Positions 15,628 through 25,340 of a stretch of 64,000 nucleotides of DNA are shown here, one piece after another. The translations under genes and the position numbers were made by a program. Below the pieces are notes generated by a model, which saw only the letters and a list, made by a program, of their open reading frames with translations, had not been told where the DNA came from and ran no database searches. Numbering within the stretch: the stretch's first letter is position 1; the number at the start of each line of letters is the position of its first letter. Location: assembly GCA_963759955.1 (NCBI GenBank), contig CAVXCA010000026.1, positions 1-64,000 of the forward strand, written 5' to 3'. The stretch comes from Roseiarcus sp963759955. Lineage in GTDB: Bacteria; Pseudomonadota; Alphaproteobacteria; Rhizobiales; Beijerinckiaceae.

Positions 15628-17151
15628 ATGTCGAGCGAAGGGCGCGCCAGCGAGACTTTTCTCGGGCTGGACATCGGCACGTCGTCCGTCAAGGCCCTGC
15701 TGATCGACTTCGATCAACAGGTCGTAGCGGACGTTTCCGTCCCGTTGTCGCTGTCGCGGCCGCATCTTTTGTGGAGCGAGCAGAACCCTCTCGATTGGGT
15801 CGAAGGGGTCGAGGCCGCCGCCGCCGCGGTTCGGCGTCACGCGCCGCAGGCGTTCGCCCGTCTTGCCGGGATCGGTCTTTCCGGGCAGATGCACGGCGCG
15901 ACGTTGCTCGACGCCAACGACGCGCCGCTGCGGCCGGCGATTCTTTGGAATGACGGCCGCGCCTTCGCCGAATGCGCCGAGCTCGAGCGCCGCGTTCCAG
16001 AGTTTCGCCGCCGCGCCGGCAACATCGCGATGCCGGGCTTCACCGCGCCCAAGGTTCTCTGGGTCGCCGCGCACGAGCCGGAGGTGTTCGCTGCGACCGC
16101 CCGCGTCCTGCTGCCCAAGGATTTCGTTCGCCTGCGCTTGTCCGGCGAGGCCGTTTCGGACATGTCCGACGCCTCGGGCACGCTCTGGCTCGACATCGCG
16201 CATCGCCGCTGGGACGACGAGCTTCTCGCCGCCAGCGGGCTCAAGCGTTCGCAAATGCCGCGCCTGGTCGAGGGCTCGGCGGTTTCGGCCGTGCTCTCCC
16301 CCGCCGTCGCGAGCGCCTGGGGCCTCGCAGGGCGGCGCATTCCCATCGCCGGCGGCGCCGGCGACAACGCGGCCTCCGCAGTCGGCGTCGGCGCGATCCA
16401 AGCCGGCGCGGGTTTCGTTTCGCTCGGCACGTCGGGCGTGATCTTTTCGGCGACCGATCGCTTCGTCAGCCTGCCCGAGCGCACGCTGCACGCATTCTGC
16501 CATGCGCTGCCGGGTCGTTGGCACGCCATGGCGGTGATGCTGTCGGCGGCTTCCGCGCTCAGCTGGATTGCGAAAACGCTCGGCCGCGCCGACGACATCG
16601 CCGGCTGCGTCGAAGCCGCCGAGGCCTTCGCTCGGACGCCGGACGCCGTCGCGGCGGCGCCGGTTTTCCTGCCCTATCTCAGCGGCGAACGCACGCCCCA
16701 CAACGATGCGGCCGCCACCGGGCTATTCGCGGGCCTGCGCGCCGATCACGGCGCGGACGCGCTGATTTACGCGGTGCTCGAAGGCGTCGCGTTCGCCTTC
16801 GCCGACGGCGTCGAGGTGCTCGCCGCGGCCGGCGCGCGGCCGCGCCAGTCGATGTTGGTGGGCGGAGGCGCGCGTTCCAGTTTCTGGGGCCAGATGATCG
16901 CCGACGCCACGGGGCTGACGATCGACCTCGCCGCCGGGGCGGAAGCGGGCGCGGCGTTCGGCGCGGCGCGGCTGGCGATGCTGGCGGCGGGGGCCGGCGA
17001 CGAGGGCGCTGTCTGCCGCCGTCCCGCGATCGAGCGGCAATTCGTCCCCGACGCGGCGAGCGCGGCGCTTCACGCCCCGCGACTGCGGCGTTTTCACGCG
17101 CTCTACGCCGCGGAGAAAGAGATTCGCGAGGCCAAATTCGCCAGGATGTGA
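15628..17151 (+). CDS. xylB: Xylulokinase (FGGY carbohydrate kinase)
   Basis: The enzyme phosphorylates D-xylulose to xylulose 5-phosphate. The 507-residue product has the FGGY N-terminal ATP-binding motif LGLDIGTSSVKALL, the substrate region SGQMHG with WNDGR, and the C-terminal signature region LPYLSGERTPHND and MLVGGGARS. ATG 15628 follows a good ribosome site (GGGGAGGA); an upstream in-frame GTG/ATG region (15571) is less likely. No xylose isomerase or transporter lies next to it. FGGY kinases can differ in substrate, so xylulose is the best but not the only choice. Confidence 0.88.
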   Translation: MSSEGRASETFLGLDIGTSSVKALLIDFDQQVVADVSVPLSLSRPHLLWSEQNPLDWVEGVEAAAAAVRRHAPQAFARLAGIGLSGQMHGATLLDANDAPLRPAILWNDGRAFAECAELERRVPEFRRRAGNIAMPGFTAPKVLWVAAHEPEVFAATARVLLPKDFVRLRLSGEAVSDMSDASGTLWLDIAHRRWDDELLAASGLKRSQMPRLVEGSAVSAVLSPAVASAWGLAGRRIPIAGGAGDNAASAVGVGAIQAGAGFVSLGTSGVIFSATDRFVSLPERTLHAFCHALPGRWHAMAVMLSAASALSWIAKTLGRADDIAGCVEAAEAFARTPDAVAAAPVFLPYLSGERTPHNDAAATGLFAGLRADHGADALIYAVLEGVAFAFADGVEVLAAAGARPRQSMLVGGGARSSFWGQMIADATGLTIDLAAGAEAGAAFGAARLAMLAAGAGDEGAVCRRPAIERQFVPDAASAALHAPRLRRFHALYAAEKEIREAKFARM

Positions 17152-17227
17152 TCGCAAGACCTAACTCTTCTTGAAGACGAGCGACCTAAGCTGCGCCGCT
17201 GTCTTCGATCGCTTTGGAGTACGAGTC

Positions 17228-18259
17228 ATGGCCTTCCTGACTTGGCTGCGGGCGGGAATTCTCGACCGACTGGTGCAGACTTTCGGCGCGACGGCGCCTT
17301 ACGGCGCGACGGCGTTGGCCGGCGCCCTGACCTGCTCGGTCGCCTATTACGTCTGGCGCCGGCGCTCGCGCGGCCGCCCGATGAGCGCGAGAGGCTTCGT
17401 GCGCTGGCTCTTCGCCGGGCGCATCTTCTGGAATCCTTCCTCGCTCATGGACATGCGCCTGTGGATTCTCAACGGGCTGGTGCTCGCCTGGGCTTACGGC
17501 TTCCTCGCGGTCGGCGCCGTCTTCTGCAAGAACGCGGTCGCGGCGGCGATGACCGACGCGTTCGGTTCGCATCAGCCGACCGTCTGGCCGGCCTGGACGG
17601 TGCTGACCATGGCGACGCTGTTCGAATTGCTCGCCTATGAACTCGCCTATTGGTTCGGCCATTACCTCTTCCACCGCATTCCCGCGCTATGGGAGTTCCA
17701 CAAGGTGCATCATTCGGCCGAGGTGATGACGCCTTTCACCGAGCTGCGCCAACATCCGATCGAAATCCTCGCGTTCGTGAACCTGGTCGCCATCGCCACC
17801 GGCACGGTGTTCGGCGTGATGACCTACGCCTTCGGGCCCGGCGTCCAGCCCTTCACCTTGCTCAACAGCAATATCCTGCTGATGCTGTTCCTCATCACCT
17901 ACGGCCACCTGCGCCATACTCATATGTGGATCTCGTTCACCGGTCTGGCGGGCAAGATCTTGCAGAGCCCGGCCCATCATCAGCTCCATCACTCCGACAA
18001 CCCCTTGCATTGGGACAAGAATCTCGGCTTCGCGCTCGCGGTGTGGGACTGGGCGTTCGGGACGCTGTACATTCCACAGCCGACCCGCGAGGCCATCCGC
18101 TTCGGCGTCGGCCCGACCCAGGGCGAGTTCAGCACCGTGACGCGCAATTACGTGCTGCCGTTCGTCCGTTTCGGCGAGCACGTCGCCAAAGCCGCGCGCC
18201 ATCTCGTCCCCGCGGCGCACGGCGCGATCGGAGCCGATGCCGGCAAGTTGCGCGGCTGA
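17228..18259 (+). CDS. Sterol desaturase / fatty acid hydroxylase superfamily membrane protein
   Basis: This integral membrane di-iron oxygenase probably hydroxylates or desaturates a lipid. The histidine clusters are all present: HYLFHR, HKVHHS, HLRHTH and HHQLHHS, spread over residues about 145-260. Several hydrophobic helices precede and separate them. ATG 17228 has GGAG eight bases upstream, which decides against the in-frame TTG at 17171. The lipid substrate cannot be told; in these bacteria hopanoids, carotenoids or ornithine lipids are possible. It has no operon partner on either side. Confidence 0.88.
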   Translation: MAFLTWLRAGILDRLVQTFGATAPYGATALAGALTCSVAYYVWRRRSRGRPMSARGFVRWLFAGRIFWNPSSLMDMRLWILNGLVLAWAYGFLAVGAVFCKNAVAAAMTDAFGSHQPTVWPAWTVLTMATLFELLAYELAYWFGHYLFHRIPALWEFHKVHHSAEVMTPFTELRQHPIEILAFVNLVAIATGTVFGVMTYAFGPGVQPFTLLNSNILLMLFLITYGHLRHTHMWISFTGLAGKILQSPAHHQLHHSDNPLHWDKNLGFALAVWDWAFGTLYIPQPTREAIRFGVGPTQGEFSTVTRNYVLPFVRFGEHVAKAARHLVPAAHGAIGADAGKLRG

Positions 18260-18377
18260 CGGCATTTCATGGAAGCGCCCGCGAGGGCTCGTCCCTCTGT
18301 TCGCCGGCGCCGAACACAAGGTGACGAGCGCGTCCTGGCCCCTGTAAGATCGTCGCCCATCGAACTGGCGAGGCAAC

Positions 18378-19133
18378 ATGGCCGAGGACAAATTCGCGCT
18401 CGTCACGGGCGCCGGACGCGGAATCGGGCGCGCGGCGGCCTTGGCGCTCGCCAAGGCCGGCTGGCATGTCGCCCTCGCCGGCCGCAGCTTCGAGCCGCTC
18501 GCCGCAGTCGCGCGAGAGATCGAAGCGTCGGAGCGGCGCGCGCTCGCGCTAAGCTGCGACGTCGGCGACCCCGTCGCCGTCAAGGCGCTGTTCGCGGCGC
18601 TCGAACGCGATTTCGGACGGCTCGATCTCCTGTTCAACAACGCCGGGGCGGGCGCTCCCGCCGTGCCGATTGACGAGCTGAGCTACGAGCAATGGAAGGC
18701 GGTCGTCGACGTCAACCTGACTGGCGCGTTCCTGTGCGCGCAGGGCGCGATCGCCTTGATGAAGCGCCAGAGCCCGCGCGGCGGGCGCATCATCAACAAC
18801 GGCTCGATTTCCGCTCATGCGCCGCGCCCCAACAGCGCCCCCTACACGGCGACCAAGCACGCGATCGCCGGCTTGACCAAGTCGATCGCGCTCGACGGGC
18901 GCGCTTTCGACATCGCCTGCGGGCAGATCGACATCGGCAACGCGCTGACCGAAATGGCGTTCAAGATGACCCAGGGCGTGCCGCAGGCGGACGGGCGCAT
19001 CGCCGTCGAGCCGACGATCGACGTGGCTGAGGTCGGCGACGCGATCGTTCACATGGCGAGCCTGCCGCTCGCCTCGAACATCTTGTCGATGACGTTGATG
19101 GCGACCAAGATGCCCTTCGTCGGGCGGGGCTGA
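18378..19133 (+). CDS. Short-chain dehydrogenase/reductase (SDR)
   Basis: A 251-residue classical SDR, an NAD(P)-dependent oxidoreductase. It shows the cofactor motif TGAGRGIG (about 10-17), the structural NNAG (about 87-90), and the catalytic set N-S-Y-K: S in NNGSISAHAPR and YTATK. The substrate is unknown. The C-terminal part ends with MATKMPFVGRG, as in many SDRs annotated as sugar or 3-oxoacyl reductases. GAGG lies five bases before the ATG. Confidence 0.92.
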   Translation: MAEDKFALVTGAGRGIGRAAALALAKAGWHVALAGRSFEPLAAVAREIEASERRALALSCDVGDPVAVKALFAALERDFGRLDLLFNNAGAGAPAVPIDELSYEQWKAVVDVNLTGAFLCAQGAIALMKRQSPRGGRIINNGSISAHAPRPNSAPYTATKHAIAGLTKSIALDGRAFDIACGQIDIGNALTEMAFKMTQGVPQADGRIAVEPTIDVAEVGDAIVHMASLPLASNILSMTLMATKMPFVGRG

Positions 19134-19147
19134 AACGCGAGGCCTTT

Positions 19148-20152
19148 TTAGTTCGGCGCGGCGATCAACGGCTCGAGCGGCGCAGCAATGGCGCCGCGGG
19201 CCATTTCGCGGTCGAACCGGGCGAGGCCCCCCTCCTCGTTGCCGTTGGGGTGGACGAGCACGATCGACCCCTCGCCCGGCTTCTGACCGAGCGCGAGCCA
19301 GGCGTCGGCCCCGAGCGAAATCAGATGATGGCGGCGCACCGCCTGCATCAACGGCGCGTTGGAGATCAGGCCGGGAAAGCGGAAAAACAGCGACGGCGTC
19401 TGGCCGTTGGCGATGAGGAGACGCTCGGTGTCGAGAATCTCCGCGTCGGCGTCGACGCCCCTGGTGAGCAGAAAGTTGCGCTCGTCGGGTTCGCCGCGCC
19501 GATAGGGATGATGATAGGTGTGGTCGACCCAGAGGATGTCGAGCGCGCCGACCGCCTGCTTGTCGACGAGCCAGCGATAATCCTGGAAGTGATGGGTGAG
19601 CCAAAGACCCGAGATCGACAACGCCACCGGGGTATGCGGCCCTTGGGCCGCGAGCTTGTCGAAGAACGGCCGGTCGAGCGGACGTCGGCTGGGACAGAGA
19701 TCGCCAGTGACGAAGGCGCCGGCGGCGCCGCCGTGGGTGAGGCCGGCGTTCTGCAGAAAGCCGCGGTGGACGAGACCCGGCGCTTCGGCCGATCGCGCGA
19801 CCGCGCCCATGATGCGCGTGTCGGCGAGGGACTCTTCGGCCGCGTCCTGGCAGGTCCAGCAGGCGGCGCGCTCCAGCCGGGTCGACAGCTTCTGCGGATC
19901 GGCGAGGAGCAGAATCGGCGCGCCGGCGATGGTCATCGTCCGGATCGCCACCGCCTCGCGCCCGTCCGCGGCGCGGCAGGTCCGCAACACCGATTGATAA
20001 TCCTCGACTGCATCCTTGCTCGCGAGCCGCTCGGACGGGGCGGGCGCATACAGGCAGGGAGAAGCGTCGCCCGCTTCGGCGGCGCGCGCGACAGCGCCCA
20101 TGGCGAGGACGAAGAGGACGAGGGCGCATGAGCGCAGGCGACGCGTCGGCAA
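19148..20152 (-). CDS. Secreted polysaccharide-deacetylase-like protein
   Basis: The 334-residue product has a signal peptide (MPTRRLRSCALVLFVLAMGAVARA) and then features of the NodB-homology fold: FVTGDLCPS, the metal-binding-like HTYHHPY, FFRFPGL and a final GSIVLVHPNGNE. Such proteins remove acetyl groups from cell-wall or exopolysaccharides; the exact substrate is open. The start is TTG at 20152, supported by an ideal AAGGAG seven bases upstream; no ATG or GTG fits better. It is convergent with the SDR gene, 14 bases apart. Confidence 0.75.
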   Translation of the reverse strand: MPTRRLRSCALVLFVLAMGAVARAAEAGDASPCLYAPAPSERLASKDAVEDYQSVLRTCRAADGREAVAIRTMTIAGAPILLLADPQKLSTRLERAACWTCQDAAEESLADTRIMGAVARSAEAPGLVHRGFLQNAGLTHGGAAGAFVTGDLCPSRRPLDRPFFDKLAAQGPHTPVALSISGLWLTHHFQDYRWLVDKQAVGALDILWVDHTYHHPYRRGEPDERNFLLTRGVDADAEILDTERLLIANGQTPSLFFRFPGLISNAPLMQAVRRHHLISLGADAWLALGQKPGEGSIVLVHPNGNEEGGLARFDREMARGAIAAPLEPLIAAPN

Positions 20153-20350
20153 GCAGAAACTCCTTCGGGCGCGGCCGCGTCAAACCGCGCCGCGCATCAA
20201 TCATAACAGAGGTTTGGGCGCCGTTTTGTGATCATTTCGCGACGCCCTCCGCAATTTGGACCGGCCGGGCTGGAACATGGCGGTCCGCCGGCGCATATTG
20301 GTTGATCGTCGAGGGCGCGCGTCGAAGCGACGCGCGCGGAAGGATTTAAG

Positions 20351-20704
20351 ATGATCCCGATCGCTCTATTGATTGCGCTGGCGGGCGCTCCCCCTTCCGT
20401 CAGTCTGGCGAGCATATGCCAAAGCGCGCAAGCGGCGGCGCTTCCAGAGGACAAGAAGGCGGCTTACGACAGCTGCGTGCGCGACGAGAATGACGCGCTC
20501 GATCGACTGCGAGCGAAGTGGGCGCACTATTCGGCGGCCGCGCGAGCGGCCTGCGTCGGCAGCGACGCCGTCACGCTGAGCTACGTCGAACTGCTGACCT
20601 GCCTCGAAATGCAGCCGGGCGGCAGCCTCAGCTTGCAGGGCGCCGATGACGCCGCCTCGACAGGCGCCGGCGTCGCGCCGCTCAAGCGCCCACCCAAACA
20701 GTAG
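20351..20704 (+). CDS. Small secreted cysteine-containing hypothetical protein
   Basis: The 117-residue product starts with a hydrophobic signal-like stretch (MIPIALLIALAGAPPSVSLA) and carries four cysteines (in ASICQSA, DSCVRDE, AACVGSD and LTCLEM) that could form two disulfides. The C-terminal 30 residues are Gly/Ala/Pro rich. It has a good ribosome site (GGAAGGA, about seven bases before ATG). I do not recognise a family with certainty. Confidence 0.7.
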   Translation: MIPIALLIALAGAPPSVSLASICQSAQAAALPEDKKAAYDSCVRDENDALDRLRAKWAHYSAAARAACVGSDAVTLSYVELLTCLEMQPGGSLSLQGADDAASTGAGVAPLKRPPKQ

Positions 20705-20775
20705 CCGTGAGCCGCCCGCGCCTTTCGACAGCGATATCAGCGACGGCGCGACGGCCGGCCCACCTTGCTTAGTCG

Positions 20776-20795
20776 AGTCAATCTGTCTATTGACT
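20776..20795. promoter_or_regulatory. Perfect palindrome upstream of cysD, candidate operator
   Basis: AGTCAAT-CTGTCT-ATTGACT forms a perfect 7-base inverted repeat with a 6-base spacer, 33 bases before the cysD start. A second overlapping inverted repeat, GTCTA-TTGAC-TAGAC, occupies about 20785-20799. The position just before a sulfate-assimilation operon suggests a binding site for a regulator responding to sulfur supply. I cannot assign the regulator. Confidence 0.5.
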
Positions 20796-20827
20796 AGACG
20801 GATTAGTCCTCCCGAGACGCTGTCGCC

Positions 20828-21736
20828 ATGCCCAACGCTTTGCCCCTGCACCTCAGGCGCCTTGAGACGGAAGCAATTCACATAATGCGCGAGGTTGTCG
20901 CTGAGTTTTGCGCGCCAGTTATGCTATATTCGGTCGGCAAGGACTCCAGCGCGATGCTGCACATCGCGTTCAAGGCCTTCTATCCCGCGCCGCCGCCCTT
21001 TCCGCTGCTGCATGTCGACACGACCTGGAAGTTTCGCGAGATGATCGCGTTCCGCGACGAGACGGCGCGGCGGCTGGGGCTCGACCTGCGCGTCCATGTC
21101 AACCAAGAGGGCGTCGCGCGCGGCGTTTCTCCCGTCGCCTCGGGCAGCCGGGTCCATACCGAGGTGATGAAGACGGAAGCGCTGCGCCAGGCCCTCGACC
21201 AGGGCGGCTTCGACGCAGCGTTCGGCGGCGCCCGGCGCGACGAAGAAAAGAGCCGCGCCAAGGAGCGCGTGTTCTCGCATCGCTCGGCCGCGCACGTCTG
21301 GGACCCGCGCAACCAGCGGCCCGAGCTTTGGCGCCTCTACAACACGCGTATCCGCGAGGGCGAATCGATGCGCGTCTTCCCCTTGTCGAACTGGACCGAA
21401 CTCGACGTCTGGGAATACGTGCGCGCCGAAGAGATTCCGGTCGTTCCCCTTTATTTCGCCAAAGAGCGCCCCGTCGTCGAGCGCGAGGGAACGCTGATCA
21501 TGGTCGACGACGACCGTCTGCCGCTACGACCGGGCGAAGAGCCGCAGATGCGTCGCGTGCGCTTCCGCACGCTCGGGTGCTATCCTTTGACCGGCGCGAT
21601 CGAATCGGACGCCGACACGCTCGACGCGATCGTCGCGGAAATGCGCGCCGCCACGACCTCCGAACGGCAGGGGCGGCTGATCGACGCCGACGAATCGGCC
21701 TCGATGGAAAAGAAGAAGCGCGAGGGGTACTTTTGA
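20828..21736 (+). CDS. cysD: Sulfate adenylyltransferase subunit 2 (CysD)
   Basis: CysD is the catalytic subunit of ATP sulfurylase and makes adenosine 5'-phosphosulfate from sulfate and ATP, working with the GTPase CysN. The 302-residue protein has the PP-loop SVGKDSS (about 36-42) for pyrophosphate binding. Conserved HVDTTWKF, GGARRDEEKSRAKERV and FPLSNWTELDVW blocks also fit, with LGCYPLTGA near the C-terminus. It is one base upstream of cysNC, so both are one transcription unit. A palindrome precedes the gene. Confidence 0.96.
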   Translation: MPNALPLHLRRLETEAIHIMREVVAEFCAPVMLYSVGKDSSAMLHIAFKAFYPAPPPFPLLHVDTTWKFREMIAFRDETARRLGLDLRVHVNQEGVARGVSPVASGSRVHTEVMKTEALRQALDQGGFDAAFGGARRDEEKSRAKERVFSHRSAAHVWDPRNQRPELWRLYNTRIREGESMRVFPLSNWTELDVWEYVRAEEIPVVPLYFAKERPVVEREGTLIMVDDDRLPLRPGEEPQMRRVRFRTLGCYPLTGAIESDADTLDAIVAEMRAATTSERQGRLIDADESASMEKKKREGYF

Positions 21737-21737
21737 G

Positions 21738-23609
21738 ATGGACGCTTCGCTGGAAGATCGAGCTCGGCCCACGCTGCGCCTGCTGACCTGCGGCTCCGTC
21801 GACGACGGCAAATCGACGCTGATCGGCCGCCTGCTCTACGAGCAGAAGCTGATTCTCGACGATCAGCTCTCGGCGCTCGAGCGCGACTCGAAGAAACACG
21901 GCACGGTCGGGGCGGAGATCGATTTCGCGCTGCTGGTCGACGGCCTGGAGGCCGAGCGCGAGCAGGGCATCACCATCGACGTCGCCCACCGCTATTTCGC
22001 CACGCCGCGCCGCTCGTTCATCGTCGCCGACACGCCCGGACACGAGCAATACACCCGCAACATGGCCACCGGCGCCTCGAACGCCGATCTGGCGATTCTG
22101 CTGGTCGACGCCCGCAAGGGCCTGCTCACCCAGACCCACCGCCACGCGATCATCGCCTCGCTGCTCGGCATCCGTCACGTCGTGCTGGCGGTCAACAAGA
22201 TCGACCTCGTCGAATACGACGAGGCGACGTTCCGACGCATCGTCGCCGCGTTCGAGGAGTTCGCCAGACCGCTCGGCTTCCGATCGACGCTCGCGATTCC
22301 GATCTCGGCCCGCCACGGCGACAATGTTTCCTCGAAATCCACGCGCACCCCCTGGTACGACGGACCGGCGCTGATCGATTATCTCGAACGCGTGGAAGTC
22401 GAGGAAGACCGCCGGCAAGCGCCGTTCCGCCTGCCGGTGCAATGGGTCAACCGGCCGCATTTGGATTTTCGCGGTTTCGCGGGAACGATCGCGAGCGGGG
22501 TCATCCGGCGCGGCGACGCGATCGTGGTGGCGTCCTCGGGCCGGCAGAGCGTGGTGACGACGATTCTGACCGCCGGCCGCGAAGCGGAGGAAGCGGGGCC
22601 GGGCGAGGCGGTGACGCTGACGCTCGCCGACGAGATCGACATCGCGCGCGGCGACGTGCTCGCGCGCCCCGACGCCCGCCCCGAAGTCGCCGATCAGTTC
22701 ACCGCGCATCTCATCTGGATGAGCCAGGATCCGCTGCTGCCCGGCCGCTCCTACCTACTGAAAATCGGCGCGAAGACGACGCCGGCGACGGTGACCGAGC
22801 TCAAGCATCGCATCGACGTCGACAATCTCGACAAGCTCGCCGCCAAGACGCTGGCGCTCAACGAGGTCGGCCTCGCCAATATCGCGACGACCATGCCGGT
22901 CGCCTACGACCCCTACCCCGAAAATCGCGAAACCGGGGCCTTCATCCTCATCGACCGCGTGACCAACGAAACCGCCGCCGCGGGCATGATCGCGCACGGC
23001 TTGCGCCGCGCCACCAACATTCACCGTCAAGGCCTGACGGTGACGCGCGAGGCTCACGCCGCCCTCAAGCATCAGCGCCCGGCGATTCTCTGGTTCACCG
23101 GCCTTTCCGGCGCCGGCAAGTCGACCATCGCCAACCTCGTCGAGTCGACGCTGCTCGCGCGCGGCGTGCACACCGCGCTGCTCGACGGCGACAACGTCCG
23201 CCACGGCCTCAACAAGGATCTCGGCTTCACCGCCGCCGATCGCGTCGAGAACATCCGCCGCATCGCGGAAGTCGCGCGGTTGATGTCCGACGCCGGGCTG
23301 ATCGTCCTCACCTCGTTCATTTCGCCGTTTCGCGCCGAGCGGCGCCTCGCGCGCGAAATCGCCGCGGCGGGCGAGTTCGTCGAAATCTACGTCGAGGCGC
23401 CGCTGGAGACGGTGATCGCGCGCGACCCCAAGGGCCTCTACAAGCGCGCGCTGGCCGGGCAGATTAAAAATTTCACCGGCATCGATCAGCCCTACGAAGC
23501 GCCAGAGGCGGCCGAACTCGTGCTCCACACCGCTCAATCGACGCCCGAAGCGCTCGCGGAGCGGGTGGTCGTCGAGTTGGCGGCGCGCGGCCATATCGAT
23601 CGCCTGTAA
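21738..23609 (+). CDS. cysNC: Bifunctional sulfate adenylyltransferase subunit 1 / APS kinase (CysNC, NodQ-like)
   Basis: This 623-residue fusion couples the GTPase that drives ATP sulfurylase with the kinase that makes PAPS. The N-terminal part has translation-factor G motifs GSVDDGKST, DTPGHEQY and NKIDLV (to about residue 430). The C-terminal part is an APS kinase with a second P-loop GLSGAGKST (about 455-463), DGDNVRHGLNKDLGF and the ENIRRIAEVA motif. Such fusions are well known in alphaproteobacteria. Reduced-sulfur genes (cysH, cysI) are not in the window. Confidence 0.96.
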   Translation: MDASLEDRARPTLRLLTCGSVDDGKSTLIGRLLYEQKLILDDQLSALERDSKKHGTVGAEIDFALLVDGLEAEREQGITIDVAHRYFATPRRSFIVADTPGHEQYTRNMATGASNADLAILLVDARKGLLTQTHRHAIIASLLGIRHVVLAVNKIDLVEYDEATFRRIVAAFEEFARPLGFRSTLAIPISARHGDNVSSKSTRTPWYDGPALIDYLERVEVEEDRRQAPFRLPVQWVNRPHLDFRGFAGTIASGVIRRGDAIVVASSGRQSVVTTILTAGREAEEAGPGEAVTLTLADEIDIARGDVLARPDARPEVADQFTAHLIWMSQDPLLPGRSYLLKIGAKTTPATVTELKHRIDVDNLDKLAAKTLALNEVGLANIATTMPVAYDPYPENRETGAFILIDRVTNETAAAGMIAHGLRRATNIHRQGLTVTREAHAALKHQRPAILWFTGLSGAGKSTIANLVESTLLARGVHTALLDGDNVRHGLNKDLGFTAADRVENIRRIAEVARLMSDAGLIVLTSFISPFRAERRLAREIAAAGEFVEIYVEAPLETVIARDPKGLYKRALAGQIKNFTGIDQPYEAPEAAELVLHTAQSTPEALAERVVVELAARGHIDRL

Positions 23610-23741
23610 CCCGTTCCCTCGCGGGCATTGCGCCCAGTCCAAAAACGCGCTTCGATGGGCCACGCCATACGGAAGGCGGCGGCGGTGCGCGCGGCGCGCC
23701 CGTCCGGCGCGCCCGAGTTGCGCGATTGTCAGGGGAGTTTC

Positions 23742-25331
23742 ATGAAAGCCATCGCCTTCGCCAGCCTCGGGCTGGCCGCCTTACTCTTGGCGTCGACCGC
23801 TGCGTCGGCCAAGACGCTCGTCTATTGTTCGGAAGGCAGTCCGGAGAATTTCCAGCCGGCGATCAACACCACCGGCACCAGCTTCGACGCGGCGCGGCCG
23901 GTTTACAATCGCCTGACCGAATTCAAGCGCGGCACGACCGAAGTGATCCCCGGCCTCGCGCAAAGCTGGGACATCGCCGACGGCGGCAAGACGATCACCT
24001 TCCATCTGCGCAAGGGCGTGAAGTTTCATTCGGTGAAGGATTTCAAGCCGACCCGCGACTTCAACTCCGACGACGTGCTGTTCTCGTTCGACCGGCAATG
24101 GAAGCCCGACCACCCCTACTACAAAGTCTCGGGCGGCAAGTACGACTACTTCAACGATATGGACATGCCCACGCTACTCGATTCGATCGAGAAGAAGGAC
24201 GATTACACCGTCGTCTTCAAGCTGAAGACGCCGGACGTCGCCATCCTCGCCAACCTGGCGATGGATTTCGCCTCCATCGCCTCGGCCGAATACGCCGACT
24301 TTCTGATGAAGAAGGGAACGCCGGAACAATTCGACCAGGTGCCCGTCGGCACCGGGCCGTTCTCCTTCGTCGCCTACCAGAAGGACTCGGTCATCCGCTA
24401 TAAGGCCAACAAGGACTATTTCGGCGAGAAGCCGCTGGTCGACGACCTGATTTTCGCCATTACTCCCGACGCGACGGCGCGCTACGCCAAGCTGAAGGCG
24501 GGCGAATGCCACATCAACGGCTATCCGCGCCCAGCCGACCTCGCGGAAATGAAGAAGGACCCGTCGCTCAAAGTCCTCAGCGCCCCCGGCCTGAACATCG
24601 CGTTCTGGGCGTTCAACGTCACCAAGCCGCCGCTCGACAAGAAGGAAGTGCGTCAGGCGCTCAGCATGGCGATCGACCGCGACGCGATCATCAAGGACGT
24701 CTACCTCGGCGCCGGCGAGAAGGCCAAGACGCTGATCCCGCCCACCATGTGGTCCTATGACGACAAGATCGTCGATTACCCCTACGATCCCGAGAAGGCG
24801 AAAGCGGCGTTGAAGGCCGCGGGCGTGACGACGCCGCTCGAAATCGATCTGTGGTACATGCCGGTGCAGCGCCCTTACAATCCGAACGGCAAGCGCATCG
24901 GCGAAATGATGCAGGCCGACCTCGCAAAGATCGGCGTCGACGCCAAGCTCGTCACTTACGAATGGGGCGAGTACCGCAAGCGCGCCCAGGCCGGCGAAGA
25001 CATGACGGCGCAGCTCGGCTGGACGGGCGACAACGGCGATCCCGACAATTTCTTCTTCCTCGACGGCTGCACCGACAATAAGCCCGCGTCCAACAATATT
25101 CCCAAGTGGTGCAACGCCGAGTTCAACGATCTCTTGGTCAAAGCGCGCACGATTCCCGATCAGGCCGCCCGCGCCAAGCTCTATCAACGCATGCAGGAGA
25201 TCGAGCACGATGAGGCGCCGGAATTGCTCCTCGCCCACTCGACCGTGTTCGAGGCGACGCGCGCCAACGTGACGGGCTACAAGCAGAGCCCGTTCGGCAC
25301 GCACACCTTCGAAGGCGTCGACGTCAAGTAG
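23742..25331 (+). CDS. dppA: Periplasmic peptide-binding protein of an ABC transporter (DppA-like)
   Basis: This 529-residue solute-binding protein of family 5 captures peptides or similar ligands in the periplasm. It has a signal peptide (MKAIAFASLGLAALLLASTAASA). It also has family blocks such as LTEFKRGTTEVIPGLAQSWDI, HLRKGVKFH and VRQALSMAIDRDAIIK. ATG 23742 has AGGGGAG just upstream; a longer frame to 23628 gives no signal peptide. It heads a five-gene transporter operon and is followed by a stem-loop. The cysteine-containing DGCTDNKP stretch matches dipeptide and heme-binding members. Confidence 0.93.
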   Translation: MKAIAFASLGLAALLLASTAASAKTLVYCSEGSPENFQPAINTTGTSFDAARPVYNRLTEFKRGTTEVIPGLAQSWDIADGGKTITFHLRKGVKFHSVKDFKPTRDFNSDDVLFSFDRQWKPDHPYYKVSGGKYDYFNDMDMPTLLDSIEKKDDYTVVFKLKTPDVAILANLAMDFASIASAEYADFLMKKGTPEQFDQVPVGTGPFSFVAYQKDSVIRYKANKDYFGEKPLVDDLIFAITPDATARYAKLKAGECHINGYPRPADLAEMKKDPSLKVLSAPGLNIAFWAFNVTKPPLDKKEVRQALSMAIDRDAIIKDVYLGAGEKAKTLIPPTMWSYDDKIVDYPYDPEKAKAALKAAGVTTPLEIDLWYMPVQRPYNPNGKRIGEMMQADLAKIGVDAKLVTYEWGEYRKRAQAGEDMTAQLGWTGDNGDPDNFFFLDGCTDNKPASNNIPKWCNAEFNDLLVKARTIPDQAARAKLYQRMQEIEHDEAPELLLAHSTVFEATRANVTGYKQSPFGTHTFEGVDVK

Positions 25332-25340
25332 GCTCGGGCC

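Noticed and set aside
14929..16701. A 590-residue open frame on the minus strand
   Set aside because: It lies opposite cspA and xylulokinase and carries no recognisable domain.
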